Positions 7,979 to 17,052 of a stretch of DNA of 64,000 bases are shown here, piece by piece. Source of the stretch: Streptomyces sp. DSM 110735 (lineage in GTDB: Bacteria; Actinomycetota; Actinomycetes; Streptomycetales; Streptomycetaceae); contig NZ_JACYHF010000002.1 in NCBI RefSeq assembly GCF_016482685.1, positions 124,001-188,000 of the forward strand, written 5' to 3'. The notes below the pieces were generated by a model. The model worked only from the letters and a program-made list of their open reading frames with translations, was not told where the DNA came from and searched no databases. Position numbers and translations under genes: made by a program. How positions within the stretch are numbered: the stretch's first letter is position 1; the number at the start of each line of letters is the position of its first letter.

Positions 7979-10900
7979 GTGTCCCACGCATCCCCCGAGG
8001 CGGCGGTGGCCGCCCTGACCGACCCGGCGGCGCCGTATCTCATCGGGGTACGGCACCACGCGCCTTCCCTGGCGGCGGCCGTACCGGCGCTGCTCGACGC
8101 GGCGAAGCCGGACGTGCTGCTCGTGGAGCTGCCCGCCGAACTGGAGGAGTGGCTGCCGTGGCTCGCGCACGAGGAGACGCGGGCGCCGGTCGCGCTGGCG
8201 GCGGCGCCGGTGGGCGCGGGCGTGGGCGCGGGACTTGCGGGCGGAGGCATCGGGCCCGCCTTCTATCCGTTCGCCGACTTCTCGCCGGAGCTGGCGGCGG
8301 TGCGGTGGGCGGCCCGGCACGGGGTGCCGGTCCTCACCTGCGATCTGCCGCTGACCGACCGGGGTGGGGCGCGCGAGGAGCCGGTACGACGGACCACGTC
8401 CGGTCCCGGTATCACCGCCGCCCTCCGCTCCCGGCTGACCGGGCGCCCGGACGACGACCTCTGGGACCGGCTGGTCGAGACCGCAGCGCCCGGTTCGCCG
8501 CCGGAGGCGCTGCGGCGGGCGGCGCTGCTGACGGGGTGGGCGCTGCGCGAGGAGGCGGCGGCTTCGGGCGGGGTGCCGGAGCTGGATCTGCGCCGGGAGA
8601 GCTGGATGCGGTCCCGGCTCGCCGCCGCCACGGCCGACGGGCAGCGGGCCGCCGTGGTCGTGGGCGCCTTCCACGCCCCGGCGCTGCTCGCCGCGGCCGA
8701 GGACACTGACGTACAGCCGCCCTCGGGGACGACCTGGACCACCTCCCTCATCCCCTACACCTACGCCCTGCTGGACGAGCGCTCCGGTTACCCCGCCGGT
8801 ATCCGTGACCCGGAGTGGCAGCACCTGGTGCTCGACGCGGCCGGCGATCCCTCGGCCCTGACGGACGCGCTGACCGGCGCCGCCGTGCGGATCTGCGCCG
8901 AGCTGCGAACGCTCGGGCACCCGTCGGGACCCGCCGACGCACGGGAGATCACCCGCCTCGCCGGTGATCTCGCCCGGCTGCGGGGGCTGCCCGCGGCGGG
9001 TCGGGGTGAACTGGTCGAGGCGGTGCAGACGGTGCTCGCGCAGGGCGAGCCGTACGGGCGTGGCCGGGCCGTGGCGCGGGCGATGGAGCGGGTGCTCGTC
9101 GGTACCCGGGCGGGGCGCCCGGCGCCGGACGCGCCCCGCAGCGGTCTCGCCCCCGCTGTGGAGGCGGAGTTGGCGGAGCTCGGTCTCCCCGGTCCCGCCG
9201 ACCCGGGCGCCACCCGCGACCTGCGCCTGGACCCGCTCCGATCGGCGCGGGACGCCCGCCGTGAGGTGCTGCTGCGCCGTCTGACGGTGTGCGGGGTGCC
9301 GTACGCCGAGCCCAAGGAGGTCGGCGCGGCCGGTGGCGGCGAGGCACTCACCTCCCGCTGGGAGCTGCGCTGGACGCCCGCCACCGCGGCCATGCTCAAC
9401 GCGGCCGGGGTCCGGGGCGTGACCTCGGCCCAGGCAGCCGAGGGACTGCTGCGCGAGCGGCTGCGCGCGGAGCGGGACGAGGGCGGTCCCACGGCGGCCC
9501 AGTCGCTGCGGGGACTGGAGGAGGCGGCGCGCTGCGGGCTGCCGGGGCTCGTCGAGGAGCGCGTGGAGGACATCGCGTCCGCGCTGCCCGACTCCGGCAC
9601 GCTGCCCGAACTCCTCGCGGGACTGGCCCTGTTGGACCGCCTGCGAGCCGGTCACATCGCCGGGGCGGGCACGCCGGACGAGGGCACGGCGATGCGCCTG
9701 ACCGCCGTCGCCGAGCTGCTGACCACGGCGGCGGTACGGCAGGTCGACGGTCTCACCGGTTCCGACGACCCTGCCGACGCCCGCGCCCTGCTCGAACTCG
9801 CCCACCGCGCCGACGTGTTCGGGGGTATCCGGCTCACGGACGCGCTCGCCCGGCTGGCCCGCGAGGGCTCTCCGCTGATGCGCGGGGCGGCAGGAGCCGT
9901 ACGGGTGTTGCTCGGACACGAGGAGCCGCGGGCACTCGGCGACCGGGTGGCGTCCTGGGTGGACGGCGCGACCGACACCGCGAGCCGTACGGCGCTGACC
10001 GACCGGCTGACCGGGCTGCTCACGGCCGCCGGACCCCTGCTGGAGTCCGCGACTCCCGCGCTGGAGCCGCTCCTGAACCGGGTGTCGGCCCTCTCCGACG
10101 AGGACTTCCTCTCCCGCCTGCCTGCCCTGCGCGGCGGCTTCGACACGCTGAGCCCGGCGGCGCGCGAGCGGCTGCTGTCGACGGTGGAGGAGCGGCTGGG
10201 AGCGCACCACCTCGCGGACACGGGCGCGGTGGACCCGGTGGCGCTGGCGCGGTGGACGCGGGCGGACCTGGCCGCGCGGGAGGCGCTGGCGGCGGTGGGG
10301 TTGCTGCCGGAGGTGGAGCGGGTGGTTCCGGGGACTGATGTGGACGCCCCCTGTCCGTCCGGCGAGTCGATCCCCGGCTTCGCCGGGCACATCGCCCCGG
10401 CCGACCGGTGGCGACTGGTGCTGGGTCGCCGTCGCGACCAACTTCCGTCCTCCGCTCGCCGGTTGGCGACCGCACTGGACGAGCTGTACGGCATGGGACG
10501 CGGTGAGGGCAGCCGGGGTGATCTCACCGGGCGCGGCTCCGGTGGCGGTCGGGAGGCGCCGTATCCCGGGGTGCGGGAGTGGTCGCAGGAGCTGGCGGCA
10601 CTGTTCGGACCGGGTGTCCGCGAGGAGGTGCTGGCGGCGGCAGCGGCGACGGGTCGGACGGACGTCTACGCGGAACTCGACGCGGAGAGCGTCCGCCCCT
10701 CGGTGGACCTGCTCCGCTCGGTGCTGCGGCACGCGGGCGGGCTGCCCGAGGCGCGGCTGGCGACGCTGCGGCCGTTGGTACGGCGTCTGGTGGAGGCGCT
10801 GACGCGGGAGTTGGCGACCCGGTTGCGCCCCGCGCTGCACGGCACCGCGCTTCCCCGGCCGAGCAGGCGTCCTGGTGGCGGTCTCGATCTGCCCCGGACG

Positions 10901-11494
10901 CTGCGGGCCAACCTGGCCACGGCGCGCCGGGCGCCCGACGGCACGGTGACGGTGATCCCCGAGCGTCCGGTGTTCCGCACCCGTGCCCGCAAGGCGGCAG
11001 ACTGGCGGCTGATCCTGGTCACGGACGTGTCGGGTTCCATGGAGGCGTCCACGATCTGGGCGGCGCTCACCGCCTCCGTGCTGGCCGGGGTGCCCACCCT
11101 GTCCACGCACTTCCTGGCCTTCTCCACCGAGGTGATCGACCTGACCGAGCGGGTCGAGGACCCGCTCTCGCTGCTCCTTGAGGTGAGCGTCGGCGGCGGT
11201 ACGCACATCGCGGCGGGGCTGCGGCACGCGCGCGAACTGGTCACCGTCCCCTCACGGACACTGGTCGTGCTGATCAGCGACTTCGAGGAGGGCTACCCGG
11301 TCGGCGGTCTGCTGAGCGAGGTCCGCGCGCTGATCGGCGCGGGCTGCCATGTCCTGGGCTGCGCGAGCCTGGACGACGCGGGGCGCCCGCGCTACTCGAC
11401 CGGCGTGGCAGGTCAGTTGGTCACGGCAGGAATGCCGGTGGCCGCGCTCAGTCCCCTCGAACTCGCCCGCTGGATAGGGGAGAAGATCGCATGA
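7979..11494 (+). CDS. DUF5682-VWA fusion protein, MoxR partner
   Basis: A 1171-residue protein. I start it at the GTG at 7979, with GGAGG ten bases upstream, rather than at an ATG at 7943 that would overlap the MoxR gene. The N-terminal half (YLIGVRHHAPSLAAAV, KPDVLLVELPAELEEWLPW, VVGAFHAPALLAA) is DUF5682 as in E. coli YehM. After a long helical middle, a VWA domain occupies about residues 1005-1165, with MIDAS motif DVSGSM, a later T in GGGTHIAAGL, and ISDFEEG. In E. coli DUF5682 (YehM) and VWA (YehP) are separate genes; here they are fused, strong evidence that they work as one unit. The VWA domain probably binds the MoxR ATPase or its client through a metal ion. Confidence 0.88.
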   Translation: MSHASPEAAVAALTDPAAPYLIGVRHHAPSLAAAVPALLDAAKPDVLLVELPAELEEWLPWLAHEETRAPVALAAAPVGAGVGAGLAGGGIGPAFYPFADFSPELAAVRWAARHGVPVLTCDLPLTDRGGAREEPVRRTTSGPGITAALRSRLTGRPDDDLWDRLVETAAPGSPPEALRRAALLTGWALREEAAASGGVPELDLRRESWMRSRLAAATADGQRAAVVVGAFHAPALLAAAEDTDVQPPSGTTWTTSLIPYTYALLDERSGYPAGIRDPEWQHLVLDAAGDPSALTDALTGAAVRICAELRTLGHPSGPADAREITRLAGDLARLRGLPAAGRGELVEAVQTVLAQGEPYGRGRAVARAMERVLVGTRAGRPAPDAPRSGLAPAVEAELAELGLPGPADPGATRDLRLDPLRSARDARREVLLRRLTVCGVPYAEPKEVGAAGGGEALTSRWELRWTPATAAMLNAAGVRGVTSAQAAEGLLRERLRAERDEGGPTAAQSLRGLEEAARCGLPGLVEERVEDIASALPDSGTLPELLAGLALLDRLRAGHIAGAGTPDEGTAMRLTAVAELLTTAAVRQVDGLTGSDDPADARALLELAHRADVFGGIRLTDALARLAREGSPLMRGAAGAVRVLLGHEEPRALGDRVASWVDGATDTASRTALTDRLTGLLTAAGPLLESATPALEPLLNRVSALSDEDFLSRLPALRGGFDTLSPAARERLLSTVEERLGAHHLADTGAVDPVALARWTRADLAAREALAAVGLLPEVERVVPGTDVDAPCPSGESIPGFAGHIAPADRWRLVLGRRRDQLPSSARRLATALDELYGMGRGEGSRGDLTGRGSGGGREAPYPGVREWSQELAALFGPGVREEVLAAAAATGRTDVYAELDAESVRPSVDLLRSVLRHAGGLPEARLATLRPLVRRLVEALTRELATRLRPALHGTALPRPSRRPGGGLDLPRTLRANLATARRAPDGTVTVIPERPVFRTRARKAADWRLILVTDVSGSMEASTIWAALTASVLAGVPTLSTHFLAFSTEVIDLTERVEDPLSLLLEVSVGGGTHIAAGLRHARELVTVPSRTLVVLISDFEEGYPVGGLLSEVRALIGAGCHVLGCASLDDAGRPRYSTGVAGQLVTAGMPVAALSPLELARWIGEKIA

Positions 11495-13209
11495 GCACCC
11501 AACTGCCGCCCGTCGCACCGGAGGTGACCGCCGCGCTGGTCGAGGCGCTCTCTCCCCGGCTGCGCAAGCGCCTGGACGCGGGCATCGCCAAGCTGGCGGG
11601 GCGCCCGGTGGACCGCGAGGGCGACACCGTACGCATCGCCGTCGACGACACCACGTACGTCGAACTCCACGCGCCCGACGGGGCGGTGACGACTCCGGAC
11701 GCCGTTCGCTGCGGGTGCCTGCTGGCGCCGGACTGTCTGCACCGGGCGGCGGCAGCGTCGTCGGCGCCGGTGGCGGAACTGCCGGTCGCGGCCGAGCCGT
11801 TGACCGACGCCCCGGCGCAACCGCAGGACTCCGAGGCACCCGACGCCGAGCAGCCCACCCCCGATCAACTCGCCGCCGCACGCGCCGTATGGTCCGCGGC
11901 TGCCGCCGTGCTCGACGCGGGCGTCGACGGCTGCGGAGCCGTCCTCCAGGCGGAGTTGCTGCGCGCCGCGCACACCGCGCGCCTGGCCGGTCTGCACCGT
12001 GTCGCCGCCGCGTCGTCCTCGGTGGTCACCGCGCTGCGCGCGGCGCGGTCGGCCGATCCGGCGTACCGGCTCGCGGACCTCGTCGCGGCACTGGGCGATG
12101 TCCTCGCGGTGTCCCATCGTCTCCCGTCCGCCGAGGGTCCCGAGCTGGCCGCCCTGCGCGGCACCGCCCGCCAGCCGTACCGTCCGGACGGCTCGCTGCG
12201 GCTGTACGGGCTGTGCACCGAGCCGGTGCTCACGGCGAACGGGTACGCGGGCGCGGTGACCTGGACGACCGACGCGCACGGCAGGCTCTACCAGGTGCCG
12301 GACGTGGCACCCGGCGGCGCGTCCCGCGCGGTGGGCGCCGCCGACCGTGCGGTACGGCTGGGCGACACGGCGCTCACCCACCGCGAGCTGTCCCGGGCGG
12401 GGCTCGCCGTCTCCGGCGCGACGGTCTCCCCGACGGGCCGTCTGGGCGCGGGCGCCAAGGTGCGCGCGGTACGCGCCCCCGGCGTCGACTGGCGCGCGGA
12501 CCCGCTGGACCGGCTCTGGCGCGTCCCTCTGGTGGACCAGCTCGCCCGCGCCCTGACGCCCGACTCCCCCGGGCTGCTCTTCCTGGAGGTGACCTTCACC
12601 GGCACGGTCCGCGAGTCGGCGGGCGACTGCCTGCTGGCCACCTCCGACGGCATCACCCTCCGCCTGACTTCGGCCCACGACGACCCCGCCCTCCCCCACC
12701 GCGACAACCTCCGCCTCCTGGCCGCCGCCACGGACACGCCCCTGCGCGTGATCGCCCGGCTGACCCCGGCAGCGCACCCCCGGGCCACCCTGCTGGCGAC
12801 AGAACACCCGACCATCGCGGGCACGCATGTGGACGTGGGTCTGGACCGCCTGCAGAAGGCGGACCTCCCGTCCCACACCCCTGCCCCGCGCCCGGCTCCC
12901 CCCGCCGACGAACCCCCGGTCCATCTCCTCGTCCGACGCGTCCACCAGACCGCGGCGGGCGGCCGTCGTGCCCTGACCCACCCCGGCTCCGGCGCTGTCA
13001 CCGACCCGCGTCATCTCGCCACCCACGGTCTCCCGACGGCAGCGGCTCTCCTGACGGAGCTGCACTCCTCGGCGACGACCCGCTCCCGCGACGCGTTCGG
13101 GCGCCTGCTGCCGACCGATCCGACGCGTTTCACCGAGGCGTGGCTGAAGGCGCGGGAGTACACGGTGGCGCTGGAGAGGGCGTTGTGTGTGGCGGGCTGG
13201 ACCGCGTGA
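11491..13209 (+). CDS. SWIM zinc-finger protein, YehQ-like
   Basis: A 572-residue protein whose ATG overlaps the stop of the VWA gene (ATGA at 11491-11494). Residues 74-84 (CGCLLAPDCLH) form a SWIM motif, CxC-x5-CxH, expected to bind zinc and to contact DNA or protein. The rest is Ala/Arg-rich helix, with a beta-containing section from about residue 225 (YGLCTEPVLTANGYAGAVTW). The N-terminal segment TYVELHAPDGAVTTPDAVRC is the usual lead-in to a SWIM finger. It is the last gene of the yeh-type operon. Its E. coli counterpart by gene order is YehQ. The target of the finger is unknown. Confidence 0.85.
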   Translation: MSTQLPPVAPEVTAALVEALSPRLRKRLDAGIAKLAGRPVDREGDTVRIAVDDTTYVELHAPDGAVTTPDAVRCGCLLAPDCLHRAAAASSAPVAELPVAAEPLTDAPAQPQDSEAPDAEQPTPDQLAAARAVWSAAAAVLDAGVDGCGAVLQAELLRAAHTARLAGLHRVAAASSSVVTALRAARSADPAYRLADLVAALGDVLAVSHRLPSAEGPELAALRGTARQPYRPDGSLRLYGLCTEPVLTANGYAGAVTWTTDAHGRLYQVPDVAPGGASRAVGAADRAVRLGDTALTHRELSRAGLAVSGATVSPTGRLGAGAKVRAVRAPGVDWRADPLDRLWRVPLVDQLARALTPDSPGLLFLEVTFTGTVRESAGDCLLATSDGITLRLTSAHDDPALPHRDNLRLLAAATDTPLRVIARLTPAAHPRATLLATEHPTIAGTHVDVGLDRLQKADLPSHTPAPRPAPPADEPPVHLLVRRVHQTAAGGRRALTHPGSGAVTDPRHLATHGLPTAAALLTELHSSATTRSRDAFGRLLPTDPTRFTEAWLKAREYTVALERALCVAGWTA

Positions 13210-13261
13210 GGGGCGATAAACCGCTCGACAACCCCGGAGTCACCCGGAAAAGTACCTCGCC

Positions 13262-14002
13262 GTGACGAGCAGCGAACTGTGGAGCCGTGCCACCGCCGAG
13301 CGGTACGACGCGGAGGACGCCGAGATGTTCTCCGCCGCCGTACTCGGTCCGACCGTCGACTTCCTGGCCGGACTGGCGGGTGCGGGACCGGCGTTGGAGT
13401 TCGCCATCGGGACCGGTCGTGTCGGCGTGCCGCTGCGGGAACGCGGTGTGCCCGTGACCGGCGTCGAGTTCTCCGCGCACATGGCGGCCGTGCTGCGCCG
13501 GAAGGTGGACGAGGAGACCCTGCCGGTGGTCCTCGGGGACATGGCGACCACGGTCGTGCCGGGCGAGTTCACCCTGGTCTACCTCGTCTACAACACGATC
13601 TCGAACCTGCTCACCCAGGACGAGCAGGTGGAGTGCTTCCGCAACGCCGCGCGCCATCTGGCGCCCGGCGGTCGCTTCGTCGTCGAGCTGAACGTGCCCC
13701 CGCTGCGGTTCCTGCCGTCCGGTGCGACCGCCGTGCCGTTCGACGTGTCGGACCACCATCTCGGCTTCGACACGTTCGACCTGGTCGAGCAGATCCTCGT
13801 CTCGCACCATCTGACCCGCGACGGCGAGGACGGCCGCTACCGCCGCGACGCCTCCCGGCACCGCTACGCCTGGCCGGCCGAGCTGGACCTGATGGCGCGG
13901 CTGGCCGGGCTCGAACGGGAGCGGCGCGTGGCGGACTGGGACGGGACGCCGTTCACCGCTGACTCCTCGAAGCACGTGTCCGTCTGGCGCAAACCGGTCT
14001 GA
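13262..14002 (+). CDS. Class I SAM-dependent methyltransferase
   Basis: A 246-residue soluble enzyme starting at the GTG at 13262. Motif I is LEFAIGTGRVGVPL near residue 42, followed by the acidic residue in VTGVEFSAHM; motif II lies around VLGDMATT and FTLVYLVYNTISNLL. This is a Methyltransf_25-like Rossmann fold using S-adenosylmethionine. The substrate cannot be told. It follows the SWIM gene by 52 bases on the same strand, so it could be read through from that operon, but the start lacks a clear ribosome site. It ends 15 bases before the convergent gene that follows. Confidence 0.85.
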   Translation: MTSSELWSRATAERYDAEDAEMFSAAVLGPTVDFLAGLAGAGPALEFAIGTGRVGVPLRERGVPVTGVEFSAHMAAVLRRKVDEETLPVVLGDMATTVVPGEFTLVYLVYNTISNLLTQDEQVECFRNAARHLAPGGRFVVELNVPPLRFLPSGATAVPFDVSDHHLGFDTFDLVEQILVSHHLTRDGEDGRYRRDASRHRYAWPAELDLMARLAGLERERRVADWDGTPFTADSSKHVSVWRKPV

Positions 14003-14017
14003 CCCGGCGGTCGTCGC

Positions 14018-14815
14018 TCAGAGCGGCAGCACGGGCCGGGTGGAGAAGTCCTCCCACATGTCCGCGCCGTCCTCGCCGTGGACGAAGTCGGCCATGGAGG
14101 GATTGCGGTTGGCGGTGGCGAGCGGCAGCCAGCCCAGGAACATCCCGTATCCGCCGCACACCGACTCGCCCCCGTCCCCGCCGTGCACGGCACCGGGGTC
14201 CTGGCTCAGCTCGGCGGAGTACGTGTCGTAGGCGATGCGCAGACCGAAGGCGTTGCGTTCGAGGTGCGGGCCGGTGCTGTCGTCGTACGGGACGCGGTCG
14301 AGCGGGCATGCGTCGCCCCACCGGAACAGCGTGCCCGCCCCGGCCCCGCACGCGTGCTCCCACTCGTCGGCGCTGGGCATCCGCAGCCCGCGCGCGGCGA
14401 GCGCGTCCGGCAGGTCGGCGGGCGGCTCGGTCAGCGCCTCGGCTTCGACGGCCATCAGGACGGTCGGCACGGTGACGGTCCGCCGGGGGCTGAGCACCCG
14501 CGCCAGGTGGGCGCGCAGATCGGGACCGTACGCGAGCCCCTGCGCCAGGCTCTCGGCGTGGTCGGCCTCCTGCTCCGCCGTGGGGTGCCAGGCGACCAGG
14601 TCGAAGCCGACCGCGACCCGGCCCCCGGGTATCAGTGCGAACTCCTGCCCGTCCCGCTCGACGAGCACCCGATGCCACGGTCCGCCGAGATGCTCCCCGA
14701 CTCCGACCTCGCTCACCGATCCCCCGACCCGCCGGGCCGTCTCCTCGGCCAACCGCCGCGCCGTGGACGCGTCGAGGGACCGCCACCCGGCGAAATCAAG
14801 ATCATCGAGAGTCAT
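14018..14815 (-). CDS. Formylglycine-generating-enzyme-like (SUMF1 fold) protein
   Basis: A 265-residue protein with ATG at 14815. The C-terminal half has the hallmarks of the SUMF1/FGE C-type-lectin-like fold: LRMPSADEWEHACGAGAGTL, FRWGDACPLD, then NAFGLRI and CGGYGMFLGWLPLA. In this fold the LPTEAEWEYA-like segment and Gly/Trp pairs are diagnostic. The catalytic cysteine pair of true FGE is not clearly placed, so it may be a binding or structural version rather than a sulfatase activator. It lies 24 bases after the TerD-nuclease gene on the same strand, so the two probably form one transcript. Confidence 0.65.
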   Translation of the reverse strand: MTLDDLDFAGWRSLDASTARRLAEETARRVGGSVSEVGVGEHLGGPWHRVLVERDGQEFALIPGGRVAVGFDLVAWHPTAEQEADHAESLAQGLAYGPDLRAHLARVLSPRRTVTVPTVLMAVEAEALTEPPADLPDALAARGLRMPSADEWEHACGAGAGTLFRWGDACPLDRVPYDDSTGPHLERNAFGLRIAYDTYSAELSQDPGAVHGGDGGESVCGGYGMFLGWLPLATANRNPSMADFVHGEDGADMWEDFSTRPVLPL

Positions 14816-14839
14816 GAGGTGGAGTCTCCCACGCGGGTC

Positions 14840-16879
14840 CTACGCCGCCTTCTTCCCCACCAGCCGGTCGAGATGAGCCAGCACCCCCGCGTTGAACCTG
14901 TGCACCGCTTCGTCGATGCTGCGGATGAAGCCCGCCTCCGTGTTGCCCCGCTGGCCGCCCATGCTCTTGAACAGCGAGAGCCGGAAGCCGGTGATCTTCA
15001 CCCCGCTCCTGGGCAGCATGTCGCCCGGTTCGGGGCGCAGGCGTTCCAGGGTGCCGCGCGGACCGCCGGTCTCGCCCTCGACCAGGGTCTCGATGTGCAG
15101 GTCGGCGGGTGCCTCGGCCAGTTCGCGGACGATGCGCTTGGCCCAGGAGAGCGGGTAGCCCTGTTCGGGCGCCGGGATGTCGATGGAGGTACGGATCTTC
15201 GTGGTGCGCAGGTCGGCGGTCACCCCGAGCACGCCCGCGACGCCCTCGATACGCAGCTCCGCCCGCAACCTGCCGTCCTGGCAGAGCTGGTCGGCCATGC
15301 GGGAGCGCCGGGCCACCGCGTCGGCATCGCGCCGGGCGCGCTGGACGGGGAGCACCTTCAGCCCGAGTTCTCCGCCGAGCCCGAGCGACACCTGGCGCAC
15401 CAGCCGCTCCCAGCTCTCGACGGTCTCCAGCGCCCGGGGGTCGCCCTGGCAGAGCGTCTCGTCCTGGATGCCGCTGCGCACGGGCACCCAGGCGGGTCCC
15501 ATGTTCTGGAAGCCGTGGCAGCCGGAGTTCTCGTGCAGGAGGTAGTGCAGCAACTCCTCAAGCAGCCAGGCGTGCGCCGGGTTCACCACGCCCTCGTGCC
15601 GGATCAGCATCTGCGCCTGGTGCGCGACCTCCGCCCAGGACAGATGCCACAGGCTCACCTTGTTCTTGCGCCGCCGGTCGATCTTCACCTCGACCAGCGG
15701 ACTGCCCTCGAGGGCCACGTCGTTGGAGAGCGTGATCACCGCCTCGTACCCGCGCCGCGCCGCGATGTCGGCGTACGCCTGGACCTGCTCGGTCTTGAGC
15801 GGGTTGCCGTTCGTCTTGGTCTCCACGAGCGCGGTCCACAGCTTGCCCGCGCGCTCCACCCGGATGACGCCGTCCGGGCGCCGGGGCGTGTCGCCGTGCG
15901 GCAGCGACACCTCGGTGAAGGTCTCCATGCGCCCGGCGGGAGCACCGAACCCGGCGGTGAGCCTGCGCCCGAACTCCGGCACCTGCGCCATCACCGCGAG
16001 GAGCACGGAAGTGGCCCGCATCTCCCGGTCCCGGTCGCTCTTCAGCGCGGAGACGGGAAAGAGCCGGGCGCCGCGCCACGCGTCGTTCTCCGCGAGGGAC
16101 TTCTTCAGTGCCTTGGGGAGGGTGACCTTCTTCTTGGCGGTCCGGGGGCGGGTCCTCCTCGGGGCGGGTACGGCGTCGGGGGTGCGCGGGGACGGGACGG
16201 CGCCCGTGGCGGACTCGACGGGCGGGGCGGGCTCGTCCGCCGGTCTCGGCTCGGGGACCCGCTCGACCACCGACTCGGCGCCCACCGGCTCCTCGAACGC
16301 CTCAAGCCCGGCGCTCCCCGCGTCGTCCACCGTCTCGGCGTCGTCCTCGATGTCGACACCGTGGTCGGAGGCGAGCGCGGCGAACCCTGCCTCGTAGCCC
16401 TGTCCCACCGCGCGGAACTTCCACTCCTCCCCGCGCCGGTACAGCTCGCCGAAGATCAGGGCGCTGACGCCGCCCGCGTCCCCGACCTCGTACGTCAGCA
16501 GGGGCTCGCCCGAGGCGTCGCTCAACGTCAGCCGCAGGTCCTCGAGTTCGTCGAACCGCGCCGACCCGTACCGGCTGGCCGCGACGAGGATCGTGGCGAC
16601 GTCGCCCGGGAGCGCCTTGAGGTCGAAGCCGATCCGGTCCTCGCTCCCCTCCCCCACCGGGGTCTTGCCGAGCAACTGCACGCTGCCGTCCGGCGCGCAG
16701 GGGTTGTTGTAGAAGTAGAAGTCGGTGTCGCCGCGCACCTTGCCGTTCTCGTCAAGCAGCAGCACGGAGACGTCCGCGTCGCCCTCACCGGTCGGGCTCA
16801 CCCACCCCAGGCTGACCACCACCGACTCGACGTCCCCGTCGCTCAGGCCGCCCAGCACGACGTTGGCGCCCTTGGTCAT
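14840..16879 (-). CDS. TerD domain fused to a PD-(D/E)XK nuclease-like domain
   Basis: A 679-residue protein. I start at the ATG at 16879 (MTKGANVVLGGL), the normal TerD start, although the frame stays open to 16996. Residues 1-172 are a TerD domain (VVVSLGWVSP, calcium-type acidic patch SVLLLDENGKV, YFYNNP, ALIFGELYRR), a family tied to tellurite and stress resistance. A Pro/Ala-rich linker covers about 173-250. The C-terminal region contains RRPDGVIRVE with Asp336 followed by ALVETKTN (Glu353, Lys355) and EQVQAYADIA, a good match to the PD-(D/E)XK nuclease core. This points to a stress-linked nuclease. It sits upstream of the SUMF1-like gene on one transcript. Confidence 0.85.
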   Translation of the reverse strand: MTKGANVVLGGLSDGDVESVVVSLGWVSPTGEGDADVSVLLLDENGKVRGDTDFYFYNNPCAPDGSVQLLGKTPVGEGSEDRIGFDLKALPGDVATILVAASRYGSARFDELEDLRLTLSDASGEPLLTYEVGDAGGVSALIFGELYRRGEEWKFRAVGQGYEAGFAALASDHGVDIEDDAETVDDAGSAGLEAFEEPVGAESVVERVPEPRPADEPAPPVESATGAVPSPRTPDAVPAPRRTRPRTAKKKVTLPKALKKSLAENDAWRGARLFPVSALKSDRDREMRATSVLLAVMAQVPEFGRRLTAGFGAPAGRMETFTEVSLPHGDTPRRPDGVIRVERAGKLWTALVETKTNGNPLKTEQVQAYADIAARRGYEAVITLSNDVALEGSPLVEVKIDRRRKNKVSLWHLSWAEVAHQAQMLIRHEGVVNPAHAWLLEELLHYLLHENSGCHGFQNMGPAWVPVRSGIQDETLCQGDPRALETVESWERLVRQVSLGLGGELGLKVLPVQRARRDADAVARRSRMADQLCQDGRLRAELRIEGVAGVLGVTADLRTTKIRTSIDIPAPEQGYPLSWAKRIVRELAEAPADLHIETLVEGETGGPRGTLERLRPEPGDMLPRSGVKITGFRLSLFKSMGGQRGNTEAGFIRSIDEAVHRFNAGVLAHLDRLVGKKAA

Positions 16880-17052
16880 CTCGTACACACGGCCTCCCCG
16901 ACCGATCACCAGGCAGAAGGAACCCCCCGCCCTCACCGCAAACCCCGTGTGGAGATTCGGTGCACCTGATGTGAATGGGATGACTCTATCGATCAATCCG
17001 GAAAGTCACCCCAAGGAGGCGCGAACCCGTACGAGCGGGCCCGGCTCGGAGG

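Noticed and set aside
7883..11227. A 1114-codon minus-strand frame opposite the DUF5682-VWA gene
   Set aside because: Arg/Gln/His-rich shadow of a recognised gene, with no start signal.
14078..16969. A 963-codon plus-strand frame opposite the TerD-nuclease and FGE-like genes
   Set aside because: The minus-strand proteins carry clear family motifs; the plus-strand frame does not.
16880..16996. Longer N-terminus for the TerD-nuclease protein
   Set aside because: The extra 39 residues have no family support, and TerD proteins begin at the MTKG-type sequence.
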